Source: JAFDCJ01 sp964527835
GTDB lineage: Bacteria; Desulfobacterota; Desulfobacteria; Desulfobacterales; JAFDCJ01
Direction: 5' to 3'
Assembly: GCA_964527835.1 (NCBI GenBank)
Contig: CAZGNV010000020.1
Location: forward strand, 1 to 64,000
DNA length: 64,000 nucleotides
Below, in pieces: positions 1-9,128 of the stretch. Under the pieces are notes generated by a model. It searched no databases and was not told the origin of the DNA. It saw only the letters and a list, made by a program, of their open reading frames with translations. Positions within the stretch are counted from its first letter, which is position 1. The number at the start of each line of letters is the position of its first letter. Both the position numbers and the translations under genes were made by a program.

Positions 1-51
1 ATCGCGGTAAATAACTTTTGCTAAATTAGCCTTTTTTTGCGGGATAGGCCC

Positions 52-114
52 GTTGGCGTTAAGAATTTGAAGCTGTTTGAGGAGCTTGCGACGAGTTCTT
101 CAAATTTAGCCAAC
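52..114. repeat. Inner stem-loop of hairpin element family, copy 1 (partial)
   Basis: Positions 52-57 (GTTGGC) pair with 109-114 (GCCAAC) and 64-72 (AATTTGAAG) with 98-106 (CTTCAAATT), enclosing the loop at 73-97 that begins CTGTTTGAGGAGC. The same loop, with a completely different but still complementary stem, recurs near 41914 and 48762. The outer CGTAAAAAG/CTTTTTACG ends found in the other copies are not recognisable here, so this is a partial or diverged copy. Confidence 0.75.
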
Positions 115-122
115 CGATCCGA

Positions 123-170
123 TGGCGCCCCAAATGGACACCGGGAGCGAGGCCAAAATGCATGTTGCGC
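123..170 (+). repeat. 48-nt dispersed repeat, copy 1
   Basis: This 48-nt stretch matches the reverse complement of 27336-27383 with three mismatches. It starts TGGCGCCCCAAATGG and ends ATGCATGTTGCGC. It lies just upstream of gspH and would create a spurious N-terminal extension if the first in-frame ATG at 122 were used as the start. Confidence 0.8.
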
Positions 171-211
171 TGGGCAACTGCAATTTTCATAGCGATGTCC
201 GCAGGATGACG

Positions 212-790
212 ATGGCTGTCATGGGTCCAAAAGCAGGGATAAAAGGTCCGGTTCGGCGAAGCGGGCAGCGGGCAGAAACGGGTGTGCCAGTTGGTCCCAG
301 CGCCGGTTTTACCCTTATCGAATTGATTGTGGTCATTGCCCTGATGGGCATCATGCTTTTTTTTTCATTGCCCCGGTTGCAGGGAAATCCGTTTGAAAAC
401 GAGGCCAACCTGAGCACCCGCTGGCTGGTCGGCAAGATTACCATGTTAAGAGAAAACGCCGTGCGCAACGGCCGACGATACAGCCTGCACCTGGATCTGG
501 ATACCGGCCGAATCTGGGAAACCAGTGCCGCCATGACCCCGGAAGACATTGAACGGGCAGCCTTGAACGACAGTTATGCCTTACCGGACGGTGTGCGCCT
601 GGTGGATGTTGAGTTTGCCCGCAAAGGAAAGCAAAACTCAGGTCTTGCGGAGATCATCTTCTACCGGACCGGGTACGCTGACAAGGCCCTGATCCACCTG
701 CAGGAGGATGAAACCTATCGGAGTATACTGATCGAGCCATTTCTCAGTGATGTTGCCATTTTTGAAAAATATGCCGACTTTGAAGATTGA
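212..790 (+). CDS. gspH: Type II secretion minor pseudopilin GspH
   Basis: Minor pseudopilin of the type II secretion system, an inner-membrane/periplasmic component that caps the pseudopilus. The prepilin signal is visible: a Gly followed by FTLIELIVVIALMGI, with Glu at mature position +5 and a hydrophobic helix. The globular C-terminal part is of GspH size. The frame is open from 122, but 123-170 is a dispersed repeat, so a start at 206, 212 or 221 is more likely; 212 is preceded by CAGGAT. Even so the leader is about 32 residues, which is long. It is followed by gspI with a short overlap, as first gene of a gspHIJKLMNCDE run. Confidence 0.85.
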   Translation: MAVMGPKAGIKGPVRRSGQRAETGVPVGPSAGFTLIELIVVIALMGIMLFFSLPRLQGNPFENEANLSTRWLVGKITMLRENAVRNGRRYSLHLDLDTGRIWETSAAMTPEDIERAALNDSYALPDGVRLVDVEFARKGKQNSGLAEIIFYRTGYADKALIHLQEDETYRSILIEPFLSDVAIFEKYADFED

Positions 791-1202
791 TGCGGACGCT
801 GCCCGGCAGCCCCGCACTGGTCGGCAGCCAGCGTGCGGATTCACCCTGCTGGAGGTCATGGTGGCCATGGCCATCATGGCCATTGTGCTGGTCAGCGTCT
901 ACCGAATGCATGCGCAGACCTTGGCCATGAATACGGCGACGAGGTTTTACACCCAGGCCCCACTGCTGGCGGCGGGCAAACTGGCTGAACTGGAGGCTTC
1001 CCCAACCCAAATCCTCGATGGGCAGGCGGGCGATTTTGGAGACGCGTTTGCGGGGTACCGTTACCGCATTTCAAGCAACGACACCGGGGTCGAGATCCTC
1101 GGAGAATCGGGGCGGGATTTGAGGCGTGTCGATATCACAGTCTCCTATAACGATGATGAATACACCTACAACCTGAGAACGTATCTGTATGCAAGGCCCT
1201 GA
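750..1202 (+). CDS. gspI: Type II secretion minor pseudopilin GspI
   Basis: Minor pseudopilin I, predicted to nucleate the pseudopilus tip with GspJ and GspK. The prepilin motif is CG|FTLLEVMVAMAIMAIVLV with Glu at +5, followed by a GspI-like short globular domain. Total length is about 150 residues, slightly over the usual 120-130. The start is uncertain: ATG at 750 or at 771, both inside the end of gspH, neither with a clear ribosome-binding site. The overlap with gspH implies translational coupling. Confidence 0.88.
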   Translation: MLPFLKNMPTLKIDADAARQPRTGRQPACGFTLLEVMVAMAIMAIVLVSVYRMHAQTLAMNTATRFYTQAPLLAAGKLAELEASPTQILDGQAGDFGDAFAGYRYRISSNDTGVEILGESGRDLRRVDITVSYNDDEYTYNLRTYLYARP

Positions 1203-1244
1203 ACGATACCGAATGGATGCTTTGCCGATGCAGAATTGAGGGTT

Positions 1245-1964
1245 ATGAATACCCCAGGCTTAATAGACTCGAAACCCTCAGCGGTCAGCCGGCATTCTGC
1301 CGCGGCTTTTACCCTGATGGAAATTTTGATTGCGATCGTTATTCTGGTCATCGTGATGACCACCATCATGGTATCGTTTAACAGTGTCTTTTCCACCACA
1401 GGGCAGCTGGACAACAGCATTCGGACCTATGATATGGCAAAAAACTGCCTGGAGCGTATGACGCTGGACCTCGAGGCTATCTACATCAACCAGCCGCCGC
1501 TTTACAAACCATCGGACACGGACTCACCCCCCGATCCATATCAGGTAGTGGGCAGCGAGACCGATGTTGGTGGCACAGGTTTTGCAGCTTTACGCTTTAC
1601 CAGCCGTGCCCATGTGCCGTTTGAAAAAAGCGTGCGCCAGGGTATCGCCCAGATTGTGTATTATGTCAGCGCTCCAAACGACGCTCAGCCTGTGCTGAAA
1701 CGTGCAGATCACCTGTATCCTTACCCGCCTTTCGAAGAAAAGGGTGCGGATCCGGTCCTGTGCAGAAATGTCAAATCCTTGGCATTCAAGTATTACGATG
1801 AACAGGGTGACGAGTTCGAACAGTGGGATTCTGAATCCCAGCAGTTTGGTTACGCAACCCCGACGACGATTACCATCATGCTTGAGATCGGCGACGGTGA
1901 TACGTCTGAGAAATTTGAGACCACCGTCCGGCTTCCGGTCTGGCGGCGGCGAATCGAGCCATAA
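1245..1964 (+). CDS. gspJ: Type II secretion minor pseudopilin GspJ
   Basis: Minor pseudopilin J of the type II secretion tip complex (I-J-K). The N-terminus reads SAAA|FTLMEILIAIVILVI: Glu +5 is present, but the residue before the cleavage site is Ala instead of the usual Gly. Prepilin peptidases tolerate Ala at -1, so it is probably still processed. The 239-residue length and the order I-J-K support the call. The ATG at 1245 is preceded by TTGAGG. The gene ends 56 bp before gspK. Confidence 0.9.
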   Translation: MNTPGLIDSKPSAVSRHSAAAFTLMEILIAIVILVIVMTTIMVSFNSVFSTTGQLDNSIRTYDMAKNCLERMTLDLEAIYINQPPLYKPSDTDSPPDPYQVVGSETDVGGTGFAALRFTSRAHVPFEKSVRQGIAQIVYYVSAPNDAQPVLKRADHLYPYPPFEEKGADPVLCRNVKSLAFKYYDEQGDEFEQWDSESQQFGYATPTTITIMLEIGDGDTSEKFETTVRLPVWRRRIEP

Positions 1965-2020
1965 CCAAGGGGTTTGTTGGCGGCGATCTTTGCGGGGTGG
2001 TACAATCGTCCGGACAGAAT

Positions 2021-3100
2021 ATGCGCAAGGTGCTGAAGATACTGCAGGGCAATCACGGCATTGCCCTGCTGATCACCCTGTCGATCACCACGATCCTGGT
2101 GGCTGCGGCATTGGAATACAACCGCCGGGTGCGTTTCGAGGTGATTTCCACGGCTGCCGTGCGTGACCGGGTGACGTTGTCGCAGATGGCAGTCTCAGGG
2201 ATCCACGCGGCCATGGCCCTGCTGGTCAAAGACAAAATGGAATCCAGTTTCGATTCCCTGCAGGAGGACTGGGCTAATCCGGAAAAAATCGATGAAATCC
2301 TGCAGGAACTGGCCTTCGAGCAGGGTCGGCTGACAGTCAAGATCAGCGACGAGTTGAGCCGCATCCAGGTCAATGCCCTGGTGACGTTTCCGGACAGCCG
2401 GCAGTTCAATGCTTCCCAGGTGTTGTTGTGGGATCGCTTTTTGCGGTATATCGGCGACGAGGAAGCAATGCAGGATGATCAGGACCCGGTTGCCATCGTC
2501 AATTCGGTCAAGGACTGGCTTGACAGCCATGACGATGGTGCCACTACGGGCCTGAGCGGTGCGGAGTCCAGCTATTATGAGGATCTCGATCCGCCCTATG
2601 CCTGCCGCAACGGGCCGATTCGCGATCTCGGTGAGCTCTTGCTGATCAAGGGCATTACCCCGGAGCTGTTTTACGGACATGGGGATAAACCCGGCTTGGA
2701 GCAGTATATGACCGTCTACGGTATGGCCGACACGGGTGCTTCGGGCTTCACCTGGCCGGGCCGGATCAATATCAACACGGCAGAGCTGCCGGTGCTGGCG
2801 GCGCTGCTGCCGCCGGAAAACGCGGAGCTGGCGCAGGTCCTGTACGAGTATCGGCAACAGTTGGCAGAAGAAAAAGATTTGCAGAACCTGTCGAATCCGC
2901 AATGGTATAAAAATATTTCCGGTTTCAGCGGGTTGGCGGTTGATCCCAGCCTGATTACAACTGCCAGTGATGTGTTTCGCATCGTTGCCGAGACGGTGCT
3001 CAATGAGACCCGGCTGACGGCAACCGCTGTGGTGCAGCGGTTGCAGAATAAACAGACCGGAAAATGGATGTGCCGGGTTTTAAGCCTGCAGATCCAGTAA
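2021..3100 (+). CDS. gspK: Type II secretion minor pseudopilin GspK
   Basis: GspK, the large tip pseudopilin whose side chain is too bulky to be inside the pseudopilus. The N-terminus GNHG|IALLITLSITTILVAA is prepilin-like but lacks Glu +5, as is usual for GspK. At about 359 residues it has the expected size, and it contains the internal helix-hairpin-type segment with a 'GRININTAELPVLAALLP' stretch typical of the family. A GTG start at 1997 is also open; the ATG at 2021 gives a conventional short leader. The stop codon abuts a palindromic element at 3101. Confidence 0.92.
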   Translation: MRKVLKILQGNHGIALLITLSITTILVAAALEYNRRVRFEVISTAAVRDRVTLSQMAVSGIHAAMALLVKDKMESSFDSLQEDWANPEKIDEILQELAFEQGRLTVKISDELSRIQVNALVTFPDSRQFNASQVLLWDRFLRYIGDEEAMQDDQDPVAIVNSVKDWLDSHDDGATTGLSGAESSYYEDLDPPYACRNGPIRDLGELLLIKGITPELFYGHGDKPGLEQYMTVYGMADTGASGFTWPGRININTAELPVLAALLPPENAELAQVLYEYRQQLAEEKDLQNLSNPQWYKNISGFSGLAVDPSLITTASDVFRIVAETVLNETRLTATAVVQRLQNKQTGKWMCRVLSLQIQ

Positions 3101-3171
3101 TGACGGCCTCGTAAAAAGTCGTTTTCGAGCGACTTGTGAAGCGAGAAAATCGCCTTTTTACGGGTTCATCA
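3101..3171. repeat. Short palindromic element, copy 2
   Basis: 71-bp imperfect inverted repeat beginning TGACGGCCTCGTAAAAAGTC and ending CTTTTTACGGGTTCATCA, with an internal TTTTCGAGCG/GCGAGAAAA pair. It starts at the base following the gspK stop codon and lies between gspK and gspL. It is the minimal form of the family also found near 10.9, 38.5, 41.9, 42.1, 45.0, 48.7 and 62.3 kb. Confidence 0.85.
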
Positions 3172-3194
3172 GTAATTTTATCGGATAACGCGCT

Positions 3195-4646
3195 ATGGGC
3201 AGAAAAGTGCTGGGCATTGATATTCGCAACACAGCCGTTGCCGCGGTCCTGGTGGAAACCGGATTGAAGGCAAACCGGATTGCGGCCCATGCCCATTGTC
3301 CGCTTTCCGGTGCCGACGATATGCAAAGCGGGATCCAGTCTGCGCTGCAGAGCCTGGCCGAGAAAATAGATCCAGCGGGTTGCGACTGTGTGGTGGCCAT
3401 ACCCGCCGATCATTTTTCCTATCGCAATTTGCGGATCCCCTTTAAGAATGCCAGGAAAATCCAGATGGTGCTGCCCTTTGAGTTGGAGCCCATCCTGCCC
3501 TATCCGGCGGATGAACTGGTCATTGACTTCATCCGGCTGGGCACCGCCGCCAAAGCTGACCACAGCGATATCTTTGCGGTGGTGCTCCCCCGACAGCGAC
3601 TGGTTCCGGTTCTTGAATCCCTGTCCAGCATTGATGTGGACCCTCAAGTGGTCACTGTCGGCGGTTTGCCGGCTGCCCTGTGTCTGGCCACTGAAGCAGA
3701 TCCGGGCGAGGATCGGCTGGCGCTCGAGCTTGGTGCACATGCGAGCGCCCTGTTTGTCATTGCCGGCGGGCGGGTGGAATTGATCCGCTCGTTTGCGGTC
3801 CCCGCCACCGGCCCGGAACGAATCAAAGTGCTGGGTGCCATGATTCGGCAAACCCTGGCGGCTTACGGGGAAAATAGGGATTCAGAGCACCACCCGCTGG
3901 ATCTGGTGGTGATCGGCAAGGCTTCCAATGACAACGATGTCGAAGCGGCGTTGGGAAAAATCTTTGAATTTCCGGTTAAAGCCCTGGATCTTACCCGGCG
4001 GCTGGCCATCACCGATGAGATTCCGGACAGCGACAAGTGGAATCCGGCCCTGTTGGATGGAGCCCTCGCCCTCGCGGTGGCGGCCATCGAAGGCTATGAC
4101 GGCCTGAATTTTCACCAGGGTCAATTTGCCGTCAGAAGGTTTGTGGCCAAACATAAGGCCAATTTGATCAAAACCGCAGTCTTGGCTGCGGCGGTCCTGG
4201 CCCTGCTGGTGGTCAACGTAGCAATTGAATCATACACCCTGAACCGTCAGTTGAGTCAGTTAAACCGGCAGATCACCGGCATTTTCAAGGCCACATTCCC
4301 CGGCGTCAAGCGCATTCAGGATGCCTACCAGCAGATGCAGATCAATGTGCGCAAGGCAAAAAACAATGCCGTGCTGCAGGCTGACACGGGCACCCACATT
4401 CGCAGCATCGACATTTTGAACCGTATCAGCCAGAGTCTCCCTGAGTCGGTCCCCATCGATGTCAGCCGACTGGTCATCTCCGCTGAAACGGTCCTGATTT
4501 CCGGCAACACCGATGACTTCAAGGCGGTTGATGAAATCAAAAGCCGGCTTGAAAAGATTGATTTTTTCAAAAAAGTCACTATCAGCTCGGCCAATATTGA
4601 CCGTTCCGGCAAAAAGGTGCGTTTTCAACTCAAGGCGGAACTGTAA
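3195..4646 (+). CDS. gspL: Type II secretion inner-membrane platform protein GspL
   Basis: GspL links the cytoplasmic ATPase GspE to the inner-membrane platform. The N-terminal ~320 residues begin MGRKVLGIDIRNTAVAAVL, an actin-like/PilM-type fold start. One transmembrane segment lies at about residues 322-345 (TAVLAAAVLALLVVNVA). The periplasmic C-terminus is ferredoxin-like and PilN/GspL-like, with an alternating residue-rich segment around 'DAYQQMQINVRKAKNNA'. Its 483 residues are typical. It is followed after 26 bp by gspM. Confidence 0.9.
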   Translation: MGRKVLGIDIRNTAVAAVLVETGLKANRIAAHAHCPLSGADDMQSGIQSALQSLAEKIDPAGCDCVVAIPADHFSYRNLRIPFKNARKIQMVLPFELEPILPYPADELVIDFIRLGTAAKADHSDIFAVVLPRQRLVPVLESLSSIDVDPQVVTVGGLPAALCLATEADPGEDRLALELGAHASALFVIAGGRVELIRSFAVPATGPERIKVLGAMIRQTLAAYGENRDSEHHPLDLVVIGKASNDNDVEAALGKIFEFPVKALDLTRRLAITDEIPDSDKWNPALLDGALALAVAAIEGYDGLNFHQGQFAVRRFVAKHKANLIKTAVLAAAVLALLVVNVAIESYTLNRQLSQLNRQITGIFKATFPGVKRIQDAYQQMQINVRKAKNNAVLQADTGTHIRSIDILNRISQSLPESVPIDVSRLVISAETVLISGNTDDFKAVDEIKSRLEKIDFFKKVTISSANIDRSGKKVRFQLKAEL

Positions 4647-4672
4647 TTCGGACTAAGGAGACCTGCGGCAAC

Positions 4673-5224
4673 ATGGACCGGTTTTTTAAATTTTTCAACC
4701 TGAAGAAAATGAACAAACGCGAACGCACCGCTGTCATTGGCGCTGCGGGTGTCATCATTGTGTTTATTGTGGGCCGTTTTGTGATCTACCCATTTTTCAG
4801 CCGCACTGAGCATCTGAAAAGGAGCCTGCAGGTCAAAACCGCCATGCTGGCGGAAATGCAGCAGCTTCAATCACAATATCTGGCTATCAACCAGAAGGCG
4901 AAATTGTCCCTGGCGCGTTTCCGGCAGCGGCCCAAAAACTTTACCTTGTTTTCGTTTCTTGATCGACTGGCCGGTGAGGCGGGTGTCAAGGATCGCATCA
5001 GCTACATGAAACCCTCGCGCAAAGTTGATAAAAACAGTCCCTATAAGATTTCACGGGTGGAAATGAAGCTGGAGGGCATCACCCTGGAGCAGTTGACAAG
5101 ATACCTTTACGGGGTGGAGACCTCGGCGAACATGGTTGAAATCAAAAAGATCGCTATTTCCAAAAAGGACAAAAAACAGGGACTCATTAACGTCGTTTTG
5201 CAGGTTCAAACTGTTGAAATTTGA
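4673..5224 (+). CDS. gspM: Type II secretion protein GspM
   Basis: Small bitopic inner-membrane protein that pairs with GspL in the secretion platform. A short cytoplasmic N-terminus is followed by a membrane segment at about residues 19-42 (AVIGAAGVIIVFIVGRFVIY), a coiled-coil-prone stretch and a periplasmic ferredoxin-like domain. Its 183 residues match the family. AAGGAG lies upstream of the ATG. The position directly after gspL and before gspN is the strongest evidence, since GspM sequences are poorly conserved. Confidence 0.85.
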   Translation: MDRFFKFFNLKKMNKRERTAVIGAAGVIIVFIVGRFVIYPFFSRTEHLKRSLQVKTAMLAEMQQLQSQYLAINQKAKLSLARFRQRPKNFTLFSFLDRLAGEAGVKDRISYMKPSRKVDKNSPYKISRVEMKLEGITLEQLTRYLYGVETSANMVEIKKIAISKKDKKQGLINVVLQVQTVEI

Positions 5225-6092
5225 TTTTATCATCAAGAAAAAAAAAGTCTTATACGCCGTTTACGCCCTGTCGATCACCCTGGTGTTTCTTTATGTGCTT
5301 TTTCCGTCCGCGGCGTTGAAAATCTACCTGACAGCGCGGTTGAACCGGATGCACCCGGATATTCGCTTTGCCATCGCCAAACTGAAACCGCTGCTGCCGC
5401 CGGGCGTCAAACTATACCAGGTCGATATCCTGTACCGGGATGCGGCGCTGCTGGAGCTGGAGACGGTGAATGTCATCCCTCGCCTGCTGTCTGTGTTCGG
5501 CCGTCGGACCAAAGTGAAATTCAGTGGAAGTGTTTATGGCGGCCGACTGGATGGGCAGGCGGAATTTAGCCGGGACAATCATCCGGGCGAGCAAGTCGTG
5601 GACGGTCAAATTGCAGACCTTCAACTGCGGCGCGTTGTGGCCCTGGAACATTTGGTGCCCCACAAAATTTCCGGATTGCTGGGCGGAGCATTTTCCTATC
5701 GTCATGACGGCCGCAACCGGTCGCTGACCGCGGACATGACAGTCGCCGACAGCCGGCTGGAATTGGCCGATGCCCTGTTTGATCAACGAGTTCTGGCGTT
5801 CAAGAAGATTGAGGTTGCGCTGGTGCTGGAAAACGGAACTTTGACAGTTAGAAAATGCCGCCTGAAAGGAAAACAGCTGGATGCGGAAATATCGGGCACC
5901 ATTGGTCTGGGCGGTCAGCGCACCAGGAATTTTCTGAATCTTAAAGGCAGTGTGACTCCCCATCACGTTTTAATGGCCAAAATAGAAAACAGCCTGCCAG
6001 CCGGTTTATTAAAAGGGGTAACAACCGGGGGTCGGGCCATCGGGTTTAAAATCGGAGGCACCCTGGACGATCCCAGGCCGTCCTTGAATTGA
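5214..6092 (+). CDS. gspN: Type II secretion protein GspN (deltaproteobacterial type)
   Basis: Predicted GspN-like accessory protein: a single N-terminal membrane anchor (VLYAVYALSITLVFLYVLF) followed by a repetitive beta-rich periplasmic domain like AsmA/GspN proteins. The frame has no ATG before residue ~46, so I take TTG at 5214 as the start. This overlaps the last 11 bases of gspM and has AGG about 10 bases upstream; it gives 292 residues. Position between gspM and gspC is typical of Desulfobacterota operons. The exact start is inferred. Confidence 0.8.
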   Translation: MKFDFIIKKKKVLYAVYALSITLVFLYVLFPSAALKIYLTARLNRMHPDIRFAIAKLKPLLPPGVKLYQVDILYRDAALLELETVNVIPRLLSVFGRRTKVKFSGSVYGGRLDGQAEFSRDNHPGEQVVDGQIADLQLRRVVALEHLVPHKISGLLGGAFSYRHDGRNRSLTADMTVADSRLELADALFDQRVLAFKKIEVALVLENGTLTVRKCRLKGKQLDAEISGTIGLGGQRTRNFLNLKGSVTPHHVLMAKIENSLPAGLLKGVTTGGRAIGFKIGGTLDDPRPSLN

Positions 6093-6096
6093 ACGG

Positions 6097-6981
6097 ATGA
6101 CAAACCGCTATTTTACCATCATCAACCTGCTGCTGGTCACCGCCGGCATCTACCTGTGTGTCAACGGGTTTTACCTGCTGATCAACGCACGTCTGAGTTC
6201 GGTGGCGGTTTCCACTGTCTCTTCAGCGCCGGCTGGGCCGGCGGTCAAACCGCCGCCACCGCCGCCTCTTGACGCCTACAAGGCCATTGTGGCGCGCAAT
6301 ATTTTCAACGCTGGCAGCAAGGCACCGGCTCCGGCAGCGCTGGCGGTGGATCTTGAAAAACTGAAGCAAACCGAGTTGAAATTAAAACTCTGGGGCACGG
6401 TCACCGGCCAGGGGCGGGATGCCTATGCGGTGATCGAGGATATCAAGGCCCGGCAGCAAAATCTGTACCGGGTCGGTGACAGCGTGCAGGATGCCGTTGT
6501 CAAACTCATCTTGAGAGGGAAAGTGGTTTTAACCGTCGACGGCCAGGACGAGATTTTGGCCATGGAGGAGATCAGCAGCCGGGCCAGCCGCCGGTCGGCA
6601 GGAAGAATGTCCCAGCCTCCGGGGCCGGTGATGGGCAGAAAGCTGCCGGTCTCCCGGTATCCCCGCAAAATCCGGCTGAAAGGCGAACAGATTCAAAAGG
6701 CCATGGAAAATCTCGGCCAGCTCATGCAGCAGGCGACCCTGCGTCCGCATATCGAAGGCGGCCAACCGGCCGGCATTTCCATTACCGGCATCAAACCCAA
6801 TGCCCTTTTCAGAAAAATGCGGCTGCGCAACGGGGATATCATCACCGGGGTCAACGGTGAGCCGATCCAATCCGTTGAAGACGCCCTGCGGATTTTTGAT
6901 CAACTGTCATCGGGCTCCAACATCCAGCTGCAGATCAAACGCCGGGGTCGCGAGCAGACCCTTGATTACAGCATTGAATAA
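6097..6981 (+). CDS. gspC: Type II secretion protein GspC
   Basis: Inner-membrane GspC connects the platform to the secretin. There is a short cytoplasmic end, a membrane segment at about residues 7-27, a proline-rich linker (AVKPPPPPPLDAY), the HR domain that contacts GspD N0 (around 'LKLWGTVTGQGRDAYAVIED') and a C-terminal PDZ domain ('LRNGDIITGVNGEPIQSVED'). It has 294 residues. The ATG lies 4 bp after the gspN stop. Having gspC next to gspD, downstream of the pseudopilins, differs from the enterobacterial order but suits this phylum. Confidence 0.93.
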   Translation: MTNRYFTIINLLLVTAGIYLCVNGFYLLINARLSSVAVSTVSSAPAGPAVKPPPPPPLDAYKAIVARNIFNAGSKAPAPAALAVDLEKLKQTELKLKLWGTVTGQGRDAYAVIEDIKARQQNLYRVGDSVQDAVVKLILRGKVVLTVDGQDEILAMEEISSRASRRSAGRMSQPPGPVMGRKLPVSRYPRKIRLKGEQIQKAMENLGQLMQQATLRPHIEGGQPAGISITGIKPNALFRKMRLRNGDIITGVNGEPIQSVEDALRIFDQLSSGSNIQLQIKRRGREQTLDYSIE

Positions 6982-7037
6982 TCGGCAAGGATCGATTAAG
7001 ATTATTAATATGCAACCCGAGCATAAATGGAACTGAA

Positions 7038-9065
7038 ATGAAGAAACTTCCTCGGATCATTAAATATATGCTGGCCTCGGTGGTGGTGCTGTTGCTCCTG
7101 GCCCCGGCGGGCCACTGGCACATGCCGGCGGCCCAATCGGCCGGCGATGCAGCCGCCCCCCCCAATAGCCGCAAAGCCCGGACGCCCGAACAGTTCGTTT
7201 CCATTGATTTCAACAACGTGGATATCAATGTGTTCATCAAGTTCATCAGCGAACTGACCGGGAAAAATTTTGTGGTGGACCCGCGGGTGCGGGGCAAGGT
7301 GACCATTATATCTCCCTCGAAAATTTCGCTGGCCGAAGCCTATAAAGTCTTTGAATCGGTGCTGGAAGTCCATGGGTATACCACCGTCCAGGCCGGTGAC
7401 GTGACCAAGATCATCCCGGCCCCGGATGCGCGTTCCAAAAGCATCGAAACCCGGCTCAAGGAGGAAGCGGGTGCTCCCGAGGACAAGGTGGTTACCCAGC
7501 TGATCCCCTTGCGCTATGCCAACCCCATCGAGATCAAACGCCTGTTCACCCCCATGATTTCCAAGAGCAGTGTGATCCTGGCCTATCCGCCCACCAATAC
7601 CCTGATTGTTACCGATGTGTATTCCAACATCAAACGCCTGTTAAGAATCTTAAAGCGCATTGATGTCACCGGCATCGGACAGCAAATTACCGTAATTCCG
7701 CTGGAGTTTTCCGAGGCCACCAAAATGGTCAACCTGCTGGGCACCATCTTCAAGCCCAAACGCGGCAAGCCCAAGGCTGCCGTGGGACAACAGATTACCA
7801 TGGTGGCCGATGAAAGAACCAACACCCTCGTGGTGCTGGCCAGTGAAATCGAAACGCTGCGGATCAAAAAAATGGTTGCCATGCTGGACCGCGAAACACC
7901 GCGGGGCAAAGGCAAAATCCACGTGTACTACTGCAAGAACGCCACCGCCGAAGAGCTGGCCAAGGTGCTGCAAAGCCTGCCGGGCCAGCAGGCCGGTTCG
8001 GCCAAAGGCAAAGCCGCCCCGGTGGTTGCCGGCATGGTTCAGATTTCCGCTGACAAGGCCACCAACAGTCTGATCATCATGGCGGACAAGCAGGATTACC
8101 AGGTTCTGCTGGAAGTCATCGAAAAACTCGACATTCCGCGGGCCATGGTTTACATTGAAGCGCTGATCATGGAAGTCGATATGAACAAAAGCCTGAATAT
8201 CGGCATCGACTGGTCGGCTTTCGGCAAAATGACCCTTGGCGGCAAGGAAACGGTTTTCGGCGGCGGGTTCCAAAAGGGCTTTACCGAACCTGGAGATTTG
8301 CTGAAGGGGGGGTTGACGGTGGGGTTGCTCTCGGAGCCGGTGACCATTGCCGGGATGACGGTTTCCAATATTTCCGCCATCATCAATGCGGTGAAAACCA
8401 ACGATGATTTTCGGATTCTTTCCACCCCCCAGATATTGACCACCGACAACGAAGAGGCCCGGATCACGGTGGGTGAAAACAGGCCCTACCAGACGCGATC
8501 CACCACCGAGGCGTCCGGCGGCACCTTTGAGTCGTTTGAATACCGGGATGTGGGCAAAATTTTAAAAATCACCCCCCATGTCACCGAAGGGCGTCTGGTG
8601 CGGATGGAGATCAATCTGGAGGTCACCAATATCGACAAGCGGGCAACCCTGACAACTGCCTCCACTCTGCCCGTCACCCAGAAGCGCACGGTGGACACCA
8701 CCGTCATCGTCAAGGACAACCAAACCGTGGTGATCGGCGGGCTGATCGATACTTCCACCACCGAAAACGAAAACAAGGTTCCCGAACTGGGGGATATTCC
8801 CCTGCTCGGCTGGCTGTTTAAAAAAACGGAAAAACAAGACCAGAGGACCAACCTGTATGTTTTTCTGACTCCGCGGGTGATTCAGAACCCAGCCGAGGCT
8901 CAGAAGATATACGAACACAAGAAAAAACAGATCGACACGATTCGCAGCGGGCAGCTTAACCTGTACCCCGGCAGGTCCGAAAAAGAACAACCGCCGAAGC
9001 CGGGCGCTGAAAAACAGCCGACCACGAAGGCAAATTCCAGCGCGCCGGTCGTAGAACCCCGGTAA
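7038..9065 (+). CDS. gspD: Type II secretion secretin GspD
   Basis: Outer-membrane secretin that forms the export channel. A signal peptide at about residues 1-36 is followed by the N0 domain ('FVSIDFNNVDINVFIKFI'), the repeated N1-N3 modules ('ANPIEIKRLFTPMISKSS', 'NTLVVLASEIETLRIKKM') and the secretin core with the signature 'VPELGDIPLLGWLFK' near residue 580. The C-terminus ends in a low-complexity Pro/Lys/Ala tail without an obvious pilotin motif. At 675 residues the length is normal. Confidence 0.96.
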   Translation: MKKLPRIIKYMLASVVVLLLLAPAGHWHMPAAQSAGDAAAPPNSRKARTPEQFVSIDFNNVDINVFIKFISELTGKNFVVDPRVRGKVTIISPSKISLAEAYKVFESVLEVHGYTTVQAGDVTKIIPAPDARSKSIETRLKEEAGAPEDKVVTQLIPLRYANPIEIKRLFTPMISKSSVILAYPPTNTLIVTDVYSNIKRLLRILKRIDVTGIGQQITVIPLEFSEATKMVNLLGTIFKPKRGKPKAAVGQQITMVADERTNTLVVLASEIETLRIKKMVAMLDRETPRGKGKIHVYYCKNATAEELAKVLQSLPGQQAGSAKGKAAPVVAGMVQISADKATNSLIIMADKQDYQVLLEVIEKLDIPRAMVYIEALIMEVDMNKSLNIGIDWSAFGKMTLGGKETVFGGGFQKGFTEPGDLLKGGLTVGLLSEPVTIAGMTVSNISAIINAVKTNDDFRILSTPQILTTDNEEARITVGENRPYQTRSTTEASGGTFESFEYRDVGKILKITPHVTEGRLVRMEINLEVTNIDKRATLTTASTLPVTQKRTVDTTVIVKDNQTVVIGGLIDTSTTENENKVPELGDIPLLGWLFKKTEKQDQRTNLYVFLTPRVIQNPAEAQKIYEHKKKQIDTIRSGQLNLYPGRSEKEQPPKPGAEKQPTTKANSSAPVVEPR

Positions 9066-9128
9066 ACAGCCCGGAGTTTTTACCGCCAATCGCTAAGCCC
9101 GTATCAATTGGTCTTATTTTGCAGGAAA

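Noticed and set aside
122..211. N-terminal extension of GspH from the ATG at 122
   Set aside because: The stretch is a dispersed 48-nt repeat, and the extension would give a prepilin leader of over 60 residues.
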